From Bugula neritina (Eukaryota > Bryozoa > Gymnolaemata > Cheilostomatida > Bugulidae), in NCBI GenBank assembly GCA_964035545.1, contig OZ037767.1, positions 5,455,680-5,519,679 of the forward strand: DNA of 64,000 bases. Reading direction: 5' to 3'. Each line of letters starts with the position of its first letter. The stretch's first letter is position 1. Made by a program: the position numbers and the translations under genes. The notes beneath the pieces were generated by a model that was not told the origin of the DNA, searched no databases, and saw nothing but the letters and a program-made list of their open reading frames with translations. Positions 1 through 23,713 of this stretch are shown in pieces.

Positions 1-3000
1 TATAAGGCCTGTGCAGATGAGCCCTTTCTAATAAAGCAACTCATTATCGAATTAATCTAAAGCGTTTTCATCATCTGTAACTATAATAATTTGGTCCCAG
101 TTATGCATGTCTATTGCAGCTAAAGAAATAAAATAGTTTTAGCTTATGCATGGACTATGAGCTATATAACTGTCTTTTCTCTAGCGTCAGGATAGGAACA
201 CTGAAAGTTTTATTTTCATGGACATATTTCTGTTTAACTAGATGTTGCCTTCAGCTTGCTGAAGCATCTAGGAATGTACTGTAATTTGGAAAGAAAATAT
301 TTTTTCTCTCCAAGCTTTACTGGCCATGGATTGAACTAATATAGTTTTATTATATAGTTTATACAATGCTTAGCAATTGAATAAAGTAGTTACCTCATAG
401 TTCTACCGTGTTATCTGTTAAGGTGATACACAATCTGAAGCTTTTCATCATGCAAGCAAGTTAAACAAAGAACTCACTACTAAAAAGCAAATGGCGATAC
501 TTTCCTTACTCACCTCTTACATTTTTTATTTTCAATGTTTTGTTAACTGAAAATGATCAGTGTCAAACCAAAGTTTTTTTTACTGTTTTTGCTTTTTTTT
601 CTGGTGCATCAAGCTAAAAAACTAATTAGTTTTCAAAAGAATTCTTTCAATTTTATCAACATTATAGAAGGTCCTGAAACAAAAATTTAATTGATCTATT
701 TTGCCAAGTATTTCAGATTTTTTTCTAGAGCTATTTTTTGTATCTTGATGATTGGTAATTTGTCAATTATATAATTCAAACGGAGTTGCGTTCTTGGCAA
801 AGAAACATTATTGGAACCAGCAAAATCAAAGACAATGTCAAAGACAAATTAGTGATTATTTTGCATTCTATACACAAATTCCTAATGATTTTTTAATTGC
901 CACACAATACGCTAAGCAGTTGGTAATCTGCCACCATACCCACTTGTGCTTTGAAACCATGAATGTGGACTGCATGCAAGATTTTTATATCAATTGCAAA
1001 AGCTGGAGCTCCCTACAAGCGTGATGTTTTTAAGAAACAGTCATGATTTAGTTACTTAGTATATCGACTCAATGATGACTTATAGCTTAGTGATGACTTA
1101 AGATTTTATATCTGCTGTCACAATGTTCTCTTCAGAGTTTAGCGGTTCTGCAATAGTCATTAGAAATGATCTCTTTTGGCACGTAGCAGCAATTAATAAC
1201 GGTCTCGGTCATGTACGCTTTTATTTGTTTTTGATTAAATGACATATAGTTAACGTATTTCATTGCTATCAGCTTATTGTAACTTGGTTACTTCCATTAC
1301 TTACATCATCAGATAATGCAGTTCAACAATTCAACATCATATTGACATGCATCTTACTCAACATAATATTCACTTTTTGACGGTAGAGATGTAAGAGCTA
1401 GGCCGAGCATGAAGAGTTTTTGCAAGGAACAAACCTACGTAAAAATACTATTATGCAAAGCAAGCTTTTTAAAATAGTGCTTTGCATCAAAACAAACCCA
1501 TTTCATAGAATTTATTTTAAAAAGCTATGTTTAATAACATCCTAGTTATTTAAACTAACATGCCGAATTGAACTGCTATATAAAACTTTGCCAAACTTTG
1601 ATCTATATAGCGCTAATTCTGAAAACTCCTCGACAAATAGACTTACCTCACTATAAACTATATAACATAATATGCTAAATATTATATGTTATATGTTATA
1701 TGCTATATATACTATATGCTATATATACTATATACTCCCATTATATACTATACACTATATATACTATATTATACTCTACCTGACCTATACTCCATCAATT
1801 ATTGGAAAAAATTAGTGTGAGAAATACAGAGTGAATTTCAAGGCTGCAGTGCTAAATCATTTAAAATAAAGTGACATAAAAATGTTTGAAATTCTTTGAT
1901 TTAAATTTAGTAGTGAGCTTAAGTTTTGACATCTTTTCAAAATGGATCCATTGTTCACATTTTCAATTTTTTAGCCACTATCTAACCAACCTTTAGCTAT
2001 TTGCATATTAAGCAAACCAGCAATAACTATTTGGTTTTAGTCATTATTCACTGAAATATAAAATGTCAGGCTTATAAAATATAATTTTTCAAGAGTAAAA
2101 GTTTCCATTAAATATTTGAGGTTTATTGTCATTTAAAACAAATGAATATCACACTATTTTGATCAATAGAATGTTATAAATAAAAGTAATTCTTCTTATA
2201 TAGACAGGCTTATAGAAAACTCGAGATAAAAATCAGGCTTATATCTTATATGGTAATCCATTGCATTTTCTTAAAACAATTAAATGAGCTGCAATAACAC
2301 GCTGAAGTTAAAATGGATATTAATTGTTTTATTATTTAACACACAAATACTTGTTTAAGTAAAAATTTTTGTGACTACATTTTTTATAGTAGTTCACATT
2401 AAACAATTTTTTTCTGAAATTCATTTAAATTATTATAGGGTTATATGAATTTCTCATAAACTAGCTTAATGTCAGTATATAGTGTGAGAACTATACTAAT
2501 ACTTGCAATCCATTATGCTAGCATTGCCCTATATATAAGGGCTATTGGGAATCTCACTTTTCCAGTTTAAACTTGCAACCCACAGTTTGTAAAAAAGTTT
2601 AAGGTCTTAGAACTGAATTATTTTAGTTACAAGACTGTGAGGTATAGCTGGCTAAAAGATATTATAATTTTGACAAAACTCTTTTAGAGACTGTGCAGGT
2701 ATAATATCTTTTCTTTCAAAATGTCCTACAGTAACCATGGGAAAAAAATGTTACCATGCAGCGACAAGATGTGTTCATCTATTTATGCAATCAAATGCTA
2801 CAATTGGGAATTGCTTTACAGACATGCACAACCAAGCCACCATATTTATTATATAAATGACAATAAAAATGCTTTGTAAACATACAGTAGGTAAACTATC
2901 TTAATTACTATTTTTATTGAATTTACTCATTATATTGCTCTACCTTTACTTGTCTAACGTGTTTTAGGGATAAGTTCAGATCATGAAAATTAGTTTAGAT

Positions 3001-3476
3001 TAAAATTGGTTTATATGTAAATTAATTTAAAAAAAAATACAATTATTGAGTTTTTACTGCAACATTTAAAGACATTGCTAAGACTTTGTGCACTGCTTAA
3101 CTGAAAGATCATTATTTGTACAAGAGAGCACTTATAATTTAATTAATTGAATATCATTTTTCTGGATAAGGTTTGGTAAAACTGCTTAGAAATTCAATTT
3201 ATTGCATTAAGGTTTATTGTAGCATGTGTAAGGGAATCATTATATAGCTAGTATTTTTTTGGTTTTTGATATTTTATTTATTTTCTAAGATATTAAAAAT
3301 TACAATTATAACTATTGTTAAAGAATAATTAGTAATTATGTACAATTGTATTTACAAGTTTCAAAATATTGACAAAAGATATGAAAACATTTGCATCAAA
3401 ACATTTTTTAAAAATTGCAATCTTCTATTTTTCTAAGCAAATAATCATAAAGTATTCTATAAAATAACTACTATTT
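1..3476. other. gene-poor AT-rich flank
   Basis: I see no convincing exon here. An open frame at 752-1024 begins with TTG rather than ATG, has no splice context I trust and matches no family I know. Positions about 1665-1790 are a degenerate TA-rich tract built from short units resembling tatatgcta and tatactata. The rest is AT-rich sequence with no recognised feature, apart from the likely 3' end of the membrane-protein gene that enters from the right on the minus strand; a minus-strand AATAAA-type signal lies near 3270-3280. Confidence 0.5.
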
Positions 3477-3887
3477 TCAATGCTTTGAAGGCATTTTGAC
3501 AATTGAACTTTCAGAATTCAGTCTACCGAATGTGATTCTGTTTGGATCTTGGGGGACGACAAACACCTCTGACAGATTGTCTGGTGTTACTTGAATCTCT
3601 TTGTTTACTGCTTTTCCTTTTCTGCAGGGAGCACAGCACGGTGAGAGTTTGTATGTGTAGTATAGGGCTGCAATGAGTAGTGATGCTACGACAAACAGTC
3701 CGACAAGTGTAATGGAAATGATTTCGTGACCTCCGAGAACCATGTGATTTGTTACTGAGTCAACGCTGACGTGTGGAGTAGTGGAATCAGCTATGTTCGA
3801 AAAGTCTGAGTTGGTTGCTTGAACTTTGATTTCATTAGCTAAAGTGGTGGTGATACCAGATAGTAGATGGTGTGATAGCGTGGCCAT
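3477..3887 (-). CDS. small single-pass membrane protein, family unknown (paralogue 1)
   Basis: This frame of 136 residues starts at ATG 3887 (MATLSHH...). The open frame extends about 60 bases further upstream, but only to a TTG, and a 3' splice site (TTTACAG, exon edge at 3900) lies 13 bases before the ATG, so I place the start after an intron in the 5' UTR. The N-terminal third is Thr/Ser-rich and has no obvious signal peptide. One hydrophobic segment of about 22 residues (IISITLVGLFVVASLLIAAL) is followed by a cysteine- and lysine-rich stretch (CCAPCRKGK), which suggests an outside-N, inside-C protein with a palmitoylatable juxtamembrane Cys cluster. The tail contains VTPDN and a Ser-rich end. 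I do not recognise the family. The frame at 14819-15130 has the same arrangement, and the two may be paralogues. Confidence 0.6.
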   Translation of the reverse strand: MATLSHHLLSGITTTLANEIKVQATNSDFSNIADSTTPHVSVDSVTNHMVLGGHEIISITLVGLFVVASLLIAALYYTYKLSPCCAPCRKGKAVNKEIQVTPDNLSEVFVVPQDPNRITFGRLNSESSIVKMPSKH

Positions 3888-4008
3888 TTTATGTATCGTT
3901 CTGTAAACATAATGAACAGCAGATGAGCTAAAAGTGGCTAGCAGCAATATAATATAAAAAAATAATAATTATTCTGTAAATGCCTAAAGAAAAGAGCTAA
4001 TTACTTAC

Positions 4009-4137
4009 CAGTATTAGGTATATTCCTAATGTGCAATTTCTTTGCAAGTAGTAATGCTTTAACTAAATAGCAGTATGTAAAACTTCAAATAGACAGTAGG
4101 CTTGTGATCTACACTGTGCAGCAGGCAGAAGCTGTTT
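4009..4137 (-). other. putative 5' UTR exon of the small membrane protein gene
   Basis: A strong 5' splice site (GTAAGT, positions 4008-4003 on the minus strand) pairs with the 3' splice site at 3901-3902, giving a 108-base intron just upstream of the ATG at 3887. The right edge of this exon is the expected transcription start about 25-30 bases downstream of the TATA box at 4162-4168. The model comes from splice-site logic only. Confidence 0.4.
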
Positions 4138-4161
4138 GATTCACTGTAGCTTGCTCTCCTG

Positions 4162-4168
4162 TTTTATA
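4162..4168 (-). promoter_or_regulatory. TATA box upstream of the small membrane protein gene
   Basis: On the minus strand this reads TATAAAA in the context CTTATAAAAC. It lies about 150 bases before the 5' splice site at 4008, a spacing consistent with a short 5' UTR exon. Confidence 0.4.
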
Positions 4169-4199
4169 AGTTGAGCAGTGCGTAAGCTTGACATGGTAT

Positions 4200-12236
<8,037 letters not shown>

Positions 12237-13392
12237 AGTTATGTAATTTTATTTTTGCATCATATTAGAATATTTTGTTTATCTAAGCTGAAGTTAAAGC
12301 CCAACATATTATTGTGCAGTTATATGATCAGAGCCTGCTTTTATAAAAACAAATCACTTAACTGGCAGTTGGATGTTTTCAAAAATGCAGTTTTGGTTAT
12401 CAAAATTACCTTAAAAATTATTAGAAACAGGATTATTTTTGATTATGTTCTCTTTTTGTTTATCATTTCTTAATTTCTATGATGAATGAACTGATAGATT
12501 TGGTTACTCATAATCGGTTGGTAAATTTTCAGTTTGCGGTGAATGTAAAGCTTGGCTAAGCTACCAAAACAATACTGCATGGTAATAAACATATTAATAT
12601 GAGTCAATTTACAAACAAAGAATATATTATTTCCTTGTTTGACAAAACTTTTTATGACAAATCTATGAGTTTTACATGGATAATCTAAGTTTAACTTGCA
12701 CTATAAGTATGTTATATATACACAGTGAAACTAGTCATGACAATATAGTTTTCAAAAATATTACAATTTGCTATAAATCAAATAATTTCCCTCGAGTTTG
12801 CAAATATATGTTGTGCTTTACTCAAAGTGATTCTTGGTATCAAATTTGCTGCTTTTAAGGAGTTGCCTCACTATATCTACTAAATTTTGCAAAGTGGATA
12901 AGATCACTTTGACCTCTGTGATGAGAACTGTATATTCATATGGCTGATTTAGTAAACTTTTGTGCTGACTTTCAACTTAAGCCTATATAAACTGGAAAGG
13001 TGTAAAAATTTTTTATATTTTTTCCTTAAGTTATTGAAAAATAATATTGCAGCTATTCAGTCTCCTTCATTCTTATATGGTGATATTGTTATGAAAGGCC
13101 CAAATTTTAAAACCAATATTTTGGCATTTTTTGTTTCAAAACTGGGATATTTTATTTGATTTTTTTACATTTCTTATTTCTTTTTATCTTATGGTATAAT
13201 GAGATATAAATTACTTACTTAACTCCTGTGCCTGTTCAAATCAGCATCATATCTGGGTTGATGTGTGTTAGCTAATGCACACATATAGTTTTATATATGC
13301 ATATAAGCAAAATATGTGTTTTAGATAATATAATAAATTACAAATAATACTACAAGTCTTATATTACTTTGTGTTATAATTGGAAGGAAAAG

Positions 13393-13472
13393 AAGAAGAT
13401 AACTACCAACATGCGACCTCCAGCATTATAATATTATAATGCTGGTGGTCGCATGTTGGTAGTTATCTTCTT
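13393..13472. repeat. 80-bp near-perfect palindrome (hairpin)
   Basis: Two 40-base arms meet with no spacer at 13432/13433. The outer parts of the arms read aagaagataactaccaaca and its complement. Pairing base by base, I find one mismatch (13419 against 13446). It lies in otherwise gene-free sequence. It could be a tiny palindromic MITE, the recent product of an inverted duplication, or a long-stem hairpin RNA. No flanking gene explains it. Confidence 0.9.
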
Positions 13473-14072
13473 ATTCTTTATAGATTCTATTAAACAAAGA
13501 ATAATTATACTCTATAGAATATATCTGTCCATGCCTGTGTGTGTATTAAATATTAAATGTGTTGATAGACAATGTTAATAAGTACAATAGCCACATTTTA
13601 GTTAAAATAATTTTTTTCATCTTCACATGTTTACAATACTGTTATGAAATAAAGAAATAAAAAGATGAAAAAATTATTTTTAAAATTTATTCAATTTATA
13701 CATAAATTGCAGACAATCATATATTCCTATTTTCAATTGAAAAGTTGTAAATATAAGTCATTGTATCAAAGCTGAACATTGTTGTTGGAATATGATTATT
13801 TTAGGCTCCCTAACAAATGTTATCTCAGAGTTTGCCATCACATCTGTATAGATTCAAATAAATAAATTCGCATGCTCTAAATCTATTTTCAATTAAGCAA
13901 TAAAACCCTAAATTGTACCTTCATATTTTTATTATAACTATACAAATTATTAGCTTTAATTGAATATAACGAAGTTCAAAAATTTTATTGCAATGTGATC
14001 AAAGATAATGCAACTCCAACTTCATCATTAGTAGATACATTATAAAAACAATTATGTGTCTCATATTTATTA

Positions 14073-14298
14073 GGAGCAGCAGTGGTCTAGAGGTTAAAGT
14101 GCTTGCCCAGTAAACACAAAGTCATGGGTTCAAACCCCAACAAAGGCCATTGGTGATGTTAGGAAGAGCATACAGCCATAATTGCTCCTGTGCCCCATCT
14201 GAATAAGTCCTTAGCCCGATTTAACAAAAACCCTTTTCATCAGAGATTTTCTTATGGGATGGCGACTATAAACTTGCGTGAGTATTTTTAAGTATCTT
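14073..14298 (+). mobile_element. tRNA-derived SINE (family 1)
   Basis: The head resembles a tRNA with an A-box-like segment (GTGGTCTAGAGGTTAAAG) and a B box (GGGTTCAAACCCC, about 14128-14140). It is followed by a conserved body beginning near ttaggaagagcatacagcc and continuing through ataattgctcctgtg. Short ATATTTAT words flank it at 14063 and 14299 and may be a target duplication. The same body occurs on the minus strand at about 20245-20386. I read it as a SINE rather than a functional tRNA because the tRNA arms are degenerate and the element continues beyond the tRNA part. Confidence 0.7.
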
Positions 14299-14818
14299 AT
14301 ATTTATATGTGATAGAATAGTACTATAAATAAAATGGTCACAATGATATTAAAGTATTTGGCAAGTCATACAATGAGACTTGCATACTGCAATCTCTGTT
14401 ATCAACAAGTACAACGTGACAATATTTCAAACTCTTTCACACAGGTATAACAATCATTTATTTGTCTGCTGCATATTATATTTTTATTCTAGAAAAATCA
14501 ACTAGCTCGTAATATTGTATGCATGCTTACATTTGCTAATAAAGAAATTATGAGAATTGCTCGTGGACTCAACTTGTCAGCCTAAGTAATAAGGTATAAT
14601 AATATGAGGCATAATATATATTGAATAATTTTGTTAAATATAATACATTCAACTAACTTCTGTATGTGTTGAATAAAAAAGAGTCTGATTTATGCGTGTT
14701 CGTTGAATTTCCATGGCATAAAACTTACAAAGTATAACATATCGCATCAATAAAATGCAGTTTTCCTTCCAGATCCAATTTTTAAAAGGTACTTATTACA
14801 TAAATAAACAGCTGGACT

Positions 14819-15130
14819 CTACAAGACTTCTCTCCAGTATTCTATATCTGTCATAGTTTTACCAACAATAGACTGAGATTCATTGGGTGGAGGTGTAACT
14901 TCTAGCCTATCAGATGTGGGCTTACATTTACAACAGAAATTGTGCTTGCATGCAAAAAATATGGCTAATGATATTACAATTAATAGACCGATAATTGTTA
15001 CAAAGACTACATAGTAGGCTCCCAGTGATAAATAGTTGAGTTTCTGTGCCTCAGTAGTTGTGTCATAGTCTATTGTAGGTATATATGTTGAAGTTGTCTT
15101 TTCATTCAGTATATTGACATCGGTGGCCAT
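14819..15130 (-). CDS. small single-pass membrane protein, family unknown (paralogue 2)
   Basis: The 103-residue frame starts at ATG 15130 (MATDVN...). A 3' splice site (CATTTTAG) ends at 15133, two bases before the ATG, so a 5' UTR exon must lie further upstream; I could not place it. The N-terminal half is Thr/Tyr-rich (KTTSTYIPTIDYDTTT). One hydrophobic segment of about 24 residues (VVFVTIIGLLIVISLAIFFA) is followed by CKHNFCCKCK, a Cys/Lys cluster, then VTPPPN and a short acidic/Trp-containing tail. The layout, the MAT start directly after an acceptor, the Cys cluster and the VTPxxN word all match the gene at 3477-3887. Function unknown. Confidence 0.6.
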   Translation of the reverse strand: MATDVNILNEKTTSTYIPTIDYDTTTEAQKLNYLSLGAYYVVFVTIIGLLIVISLAIFFACKHNFCCKCKPTSDRLEVTPPPNESQSIVGKTMTDIEYWREVL

Positions 15131-15139
15131 TTCTAAAAT

Positions 15140-18100
15140 GTAAGTTATAATAATGTTAGTGTATTGAGTATTTGAAACTCATTAAAAGGTTTGAGGTTTT
15201 TTTTAAAAAGAAATTCCAAAATATTCAAGTGCATTGCACTCTGAAGAAATAAAGTGTAAGAATTGAAATTTGCTGTAGCTTAAACTTTATTATTGATATA
15301 AAAAAGTAGGAATTCCTTGTTTTGACTACAGATAGCATTCTGCAGATTGTTGTGTAAATGAAACACAACACCCTCATAACTGGAGAGTAACAGAAATAGC
15401 AACAAAAACATGTTTATTGATAAGTAATGTTTATGACTATAATTGGAGTGAGCTATTCAGAGTGTATTCATTCAGTTACAATTCCATGCAGAAACTAGCT
15501 TTTTATTATCAAACTTAAAAGGTCACAAGAACACTAAGTTAATCACATTAGCTGTAGTCTTCCTTGTAGCTATGAATTTTTTCTAATTAAAAAGGCTAGA
15601 TATTCATTATTTAGTAGAGTCAATTGAGTTATAGCCAATAAGTATTTTTCCTTTATTTTAAATGGTAAGCAATGCTAGTCACCTTAGAGATGATTTCATG
15701 ACTTAGCTTGACCAAAATATATATATATATATATATAGACAGACATTTTATTATTTGCTGTCATATAAACCAGAAGTGTCTATAACTTTGGAAAGTTGAT
15801 ATATATATAATAGCGCAAGCAGTTGGACCATGAAGCATATTGTTTTTCTTTTACATGCCTTTAAAATCAGGTGTAGAATTAAAAATTTTAATTAATTACA
15901 TGACCCACAGTATAGTTAGGATGTTGAGTTAGAGGCAGAAAATGACAGAAATGACTATAAAACTAATTAGCTAGTGTCATTGTAGCTTTGGAATCTTGAA
16001 AAGTAATAAATAGAAAAATATAATCAACTTGGTGGAAGCTATAAATATCTAAAATAACTAAAACTCGTACAGACACTTGGTTAATTTCCTCAGCTCTTGG
16101 AGGAAGAAATTATTTCTTTGAGCTTTAATTACCATAAAAAGTATCCGTATTTTATACAAACATTGGTGTGAGTTGTCACATGCTGCAAATTTGTAACAAG
16201 TATAGCTGACCATGGGAGCAGTTGTTATATAGTAGTAAAAGTAGACATAAAATTAAAATTATGAAGAGATTGCAGCTAGTTTTTCAGGTTTAGGTTTTGG
16301 CAGGTTGACTTTTAAAAATTCTTTTCTTGTATAAAGAGCAAGTGGAGAATTCAAAAATAATAAATTTTGTTCAATTACCGATAAATTTTAGCAATCAGCT
16401 TTTCAATTAAAACTAATACAACAGAACTATAGATGTCCACTGAATACACCTACAATACAGCCAATAAAGGTGCCAAATACCAGCCATTTACACTATACCA
16501 GTGGCATATGTAAATTATAAAACACTACACTTTGAGTTTATTGCCCACCCTAAGCCATCATTATTTTTCAATGTATTTTAATTAATTCCAAAGAAGGGTC
16601 ATTGAATCCTCTTTAACTCTTTTTTAAATATTGTTTGGGGATTGTAGAGCCACAAGTGGTGATAACGCTTAAATATAATCAGGATAACTGTCAAACCTAA
16701 ACACTACAACAAATGAATAATGAAAGGCTAATTGTGTTTAATTCTGTGCCCATTCAAATTTTTACCCCATAATATTTTTGGGTTTATGTTCCAGAAAACA
16801 CACTAGATAAAGCTGATTAATTCAATGTAATGCTCTACAAAACTCTATAATTTTGTTCTAGTTGAATTGCAAAATGTATAGTCTTTTTAGCTAATTACAA
16901 TAATTTAAGCAATTTACACCAAAAATCCAACTCTTCATATCCAAGTTTAACTTACTCAAAAGCTAAACTCCTTTTTATTTTGGTTGTAACCTTCAACATA
17001 AGTTATATCTTGTGCCATCAGTTAACTGCTTTTGATACAATATATGGCGTTATATAATATAATATTACATAACGTGGGTTATATGATGTAATATAATATA
17101 CTGTTATATAGTTTAATTTAATATAATGCAGTATATAAGAAGGTTTGTTAAGTACGCAATAGCTCACATGTGCAAGATCTTTTTAAGCTTGTGTGATATT
17201 TTTGTCATATTCCACACAAAGAAATTAACTATAATTATACAACCAGGGATGCCAAAAACGTTAGTCCACTAAGTCAACTCTACTGTAGTATCCTGGGTAA
17301 CTATATTTTATGACCTAAATAAATATCATGATTATGATATTATAGACATAACTCTGCAGATTATTGTATTAAAAGCACAGCTATTTACTTAGCAAAGCAA
17401 GGTTTGTACCGGAAAAAGTAAGGTTTACATCATTTCAATCCATTTTTTAAAAGTGTACGGTATATTTGGTAGAATTGTCTCATTTTATAAGTGATCGTAC
17501 AGAGCAGTGCTTGGTATTTGAGTTTTACAACCTAACGCTATTTAAGCTCCGACACATACATACATATTATACAATGCTATCTATTTAGTAATAACCTTCA
17601 TGCAGATAAAGTCTACAAGTTGCAATGAATATTAAATAAAACAAGCTTTAAATCAATTTTTTTGTAAATCAACATAATTGTCATACAGAGACTTTTTTCT
17701 GTTGGCTATAACGATTTATGGCCATTACTCCAAAGTCACACCTTTGTGGACGTTTATTGCCCTGGTTACTAAAAGCAACAATCAACTAAATTGTAAACTA
17801 CAGAAGCTTAGTATCAAACCCAGGCAGATCCTTCATATGAATCAACAAGAAGATGTTTTTAAGGACTAGAGTGTAGTCTACACCTGCTATTGTTGACTAA
17901 TCACAGTATTTTTATTGAACTTCCTGTTTGCCTTCAGAAGATAAACAGCTGACTGCACCAAAGTTAGTGCTGGACCAGTCTCCTATAAAAACTGAAGATA
18001 CCTAAATTAAGTAGCCACTCAACTGTCAGTATTTCTGGTATTTCAGTTCTATTTTTTTATTTTACGTTATCAGTGTTTGTCAGCATAGACTTTGTACTTT

Positions 18101-20240
18101 TGGTACACCCAGTGACCACAAAAGGCTGTGTGTACTTTACAACTATGTGACATAGTACAAACAAGATGAAACGCTGATAATTTGCGTATCACTTATGAAT
18201 ACCAAAAACCTATATAGATTTTCACCAAATAAAAACACATACCAAAGTGCATGCATGCATCACTACCAAGATCAAACTAAGTACGTGCAACCATCACAAA
18301 TGCATTACAGATTTTAAGTCTGAGAATGAGCACAAACGCAATTTAAATATTGATGTGAATATCTCAATTTACAAAATTTAACCCTGAAAAGCTTAACTAG
18401 TTAAGCTTGTTTATGTTTTCACAATCTAAAATGCTAATTCAAAATAGTTTCAATAGCTATTCTTTCTGTTCAAAACCTATACAGTAACTATGCTAGATAA
18501 TTTTACAGTCGACCTAAATTTAAAAATAGAAATTATTGCTATAATTTAAATAGCATAAATTAGTTAAATACTATTGATGGTGAACACATACTTACAGTAA
18601 CATTGGTAGTGAGTGAACACTCCGGTTAGAGGAAACAAGCTTTAGAAGAACCAGTAATCATATCCTAGATACTAAAGTGCATTTAGTAGCAAAATTACTT
18701 TCTACTTTTACTCCTCTCACACCAACATATGGAATGTAAAATCTACCAGTACTTCCATATAATATCTAATTGTTTCGACATAAGAATCTATTGTTAATAC
18801 TGTTGCTATTGGTTACCATTGGTATAAGTGATGTACCAACAGTTCATATATTTTATATATGGTAAAAATTTACATATATACACGCATTGCCAACTTATTT
18901 TCAATTATTACTTCATTAATAACCTGATAATGCAATATGTTACAACGTAATGCGTAATGCACCATGAACATGAAAAGTATGGTACGGCTGGTTAAACAGC
19001 GGATTATGGAGATTAGGGTATTGTAAAGAACACAGGTTGGCATTTGAAATCATTTTGAAAAAGTTCACCTCATCTTTGATTAGTGCAAACATTTTTGAAA
19101 AATAAAGACAATGGTAATAAGTTATTGTCATGGGAATGTATGAATAATAAAGACTCTTGAAACATAATTGCATTAGTCTAGTGTTTTGGTAATCACAAAA
19201 ATACTCTACTTTTGTCATGGTTATACAGAACAGTAAATAGACGTGTGCTATTGTACAACACTTGATTGGTGCATTTAGACAGCACAGTGATAGATAGTAT
19301 TATATCTAGTTTCGTCAATCACCCCCTCCCCCCTTCCATCTTAAATAATGAAATCATTGAAACAAAACAGATACTATATATTAAATACAATGTCTAGAGT
19401 ATAGACTGTTCAGGCTGTCCTACAATTTCAGCAAAACTGCAGAAAATTTTACTGCAGTTACCTGCCATCACAGGTCCTTGTCCTGCACATCTATTCCTTC
19501 ACTATACCTAATTTTGTAACTTGGTTAAGTAACTAAAGTTATAAGTCTATTAGGCTGCTCATTACAATATGATTAATATATTTTATAACAGAAAAAACAA
19601 CTAGTAAATCTATTTATCAATTAATAGGCATTAATATAACTGTCCAGGAGTGATATGTACTATATACTACAGAGTATAGGCTATAGACTACAAAATATGG
19701 GCTATAGAGTGTATATAGTATAGGCTATAGCTTGTAGAATTTATAAGCTATAGACTACAGAGTAGGCTATATGGTCCATATATTATAGAATATATGGACC
19801 ATAGATTATAGAGTATGAACCATAGATTATAGAGTATGAACCATAGATTATAGAGTATGGACCATAGACTACAGAGTGTGCATTGTATATTATAGAGTGT
19901 ATGGGCTATAGATTAAATAGCGTATAAACTATAGGGTATGAGATATAAAAGAAAATACTTTACAAGCAAGACATAAACTTGGATTGTGTTGATGACAGGG
20001 CATTAAAAAAATGTATCATATCAATAGTGGATTAAAAGGGTAAAAAGTTCTTTTTAAAAAGAATATATATCTAGCACATGCACATAAGACACCCATATCA
20101 CACTAGAATTCTGCTGCAGATTCTTTTGTAGAGTGACAAAATTACATGTACTTGATTTTAGCTTTCTGACGGCATTCATTGTATCCACAGAGCAGTTAAG
20201 GTGTTGCTTATAATAGGTAGCCAACAGTTTATAATTCAGC
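15140..20240. other. gene-poor interval
   Basis: I see no supported coding exon. It contains a short (AT)n run at about 15717-15737, a palindromic TA-rich patch at 17040-17130 and, between 19655 and 19935, a degenerate tandem repeat listed separately. The open frame at 18940-19218 on the minus strand has no family resemblance and no splice context I trust. An unplaced 5' exon of the 14.8-kb gene may lie here. Confidence 0.45.
19655..19935. repeat. degenerate tandem repeat, period about 20-21 bp
   Basis: Units resemble accatagattatagagtat. The clearest copies are head to tail at about 19799-19880; more diverged ones with ggctatag and actacagagt run on either side. Many units contain short internal palindromes (ctatag, tatata). 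Confidence 0.75.
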
Positions 20241-20244
20241 AAGT

Positions 20245-20386
20245 CTTCTATGTATGAAATTGTAACACAGAGCAATTGTGAGTGAATGCCCTTCCTGACG
20301 TAACCATTTGCTTTGCCGGTATTTGAACTCATCACCTAAGGCTTACAAACCCACTGCTCCAACCACTAGACCAAACGGCTTCCTAT
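20245..20386 (-). mobile_element. tRNA-derived SINE (family 1), partial
   Basis: Read on the minus strand, it begins with a tRNA-like head (GGTCTAGTGGTTGGAGCAG, then GAGTTCAAATACC as a weak B box). It continues into the body gtcaggaagggcattcac and cacaattgctctgtg, which parallels the element at 14073-14298. No clear target duplication is visible. Confidence 0.7.
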
Positions 20387-21075
20387 TGTTGAATCATATT
20401 AATACAATAATACTCAAAACAAACTAAAAGCAAGACAATTTAATCCTCTGCCATTTATAATAATCATGCTGTTTGAATTCTTCACATCAAAGTAGAGTTA
20501 TAATTTCAAAGAAAGAAAATTAAACTCGCATGGTATGAGTTCAGGTAACAGTACCATCACTATATAAGCTAAATGTGTGTTGCTTCTATAGATCTATTAA
20601 AACAATTACATTAAATTTGCCATGCAATTATTTAACTTCTTTATTTTCTTTGCAACTGTTATAGCTGCAAAACCAGCAATTGTGCTTCATAAAACTCGAT
20701 AATTACCGATCATGAAAGGATTTGTTTTGGAAGTGTTTTGCTTAATTAGCAATTATCATCTGACAATCATAAATTTATGTTTTAACTTATGTCAAATAAA
20801 ATAATGAATTATATTAATATAATACATAATTATGCAATAATAAGGAATTAAAATATAGATATAAAATAATGTTATTTTGTTTTACTATATAAGACTGCAG
20901 AACATGAGGAACATAAACCTGTATACCAATTGCACTCACAGCTGACAGTTTATGTGGAAAGACCATCACATTTTACTTGCCCAAAGTGACAATATCATGT
21001 GCCAATCAAAGCAAAGTCAAATACCTTCCTAATTATCACAACTCAAAAGTCTCATCAACAAATTTCTATGAATGT

Positions 21076-21081
21076 TTTATT
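21076..21081 (-). terminator. poly(A) signal, MORN2
   Basis: AATAAA on the minus strand, about 90 bases beyond the MORN2 stop codon. Confidence 0.45.
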
Positions 21082-21170
21082 TATGAAAGAAATAGGATGT
21101 ATTTGTAAATCTAATAAGTAGAATGGCCTGTTATTGTTAAAGCTACATGAATATTTGGACACATGTGACA

Positions 21171-23713
<2,543 letters not shown>

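Noticed and set aside
752-1024. 90-residue open frame on the plus strand
   Set aside because: It begins at TTG, has no upstream acceptor or downstream donor that I trust, and the composition fits no known family.
19655-19935. CRISPR-like array
   Set aside because: The units are degenerate head-to-tail repeats without unique spacers of constant length, and the genome is eukaryotic.
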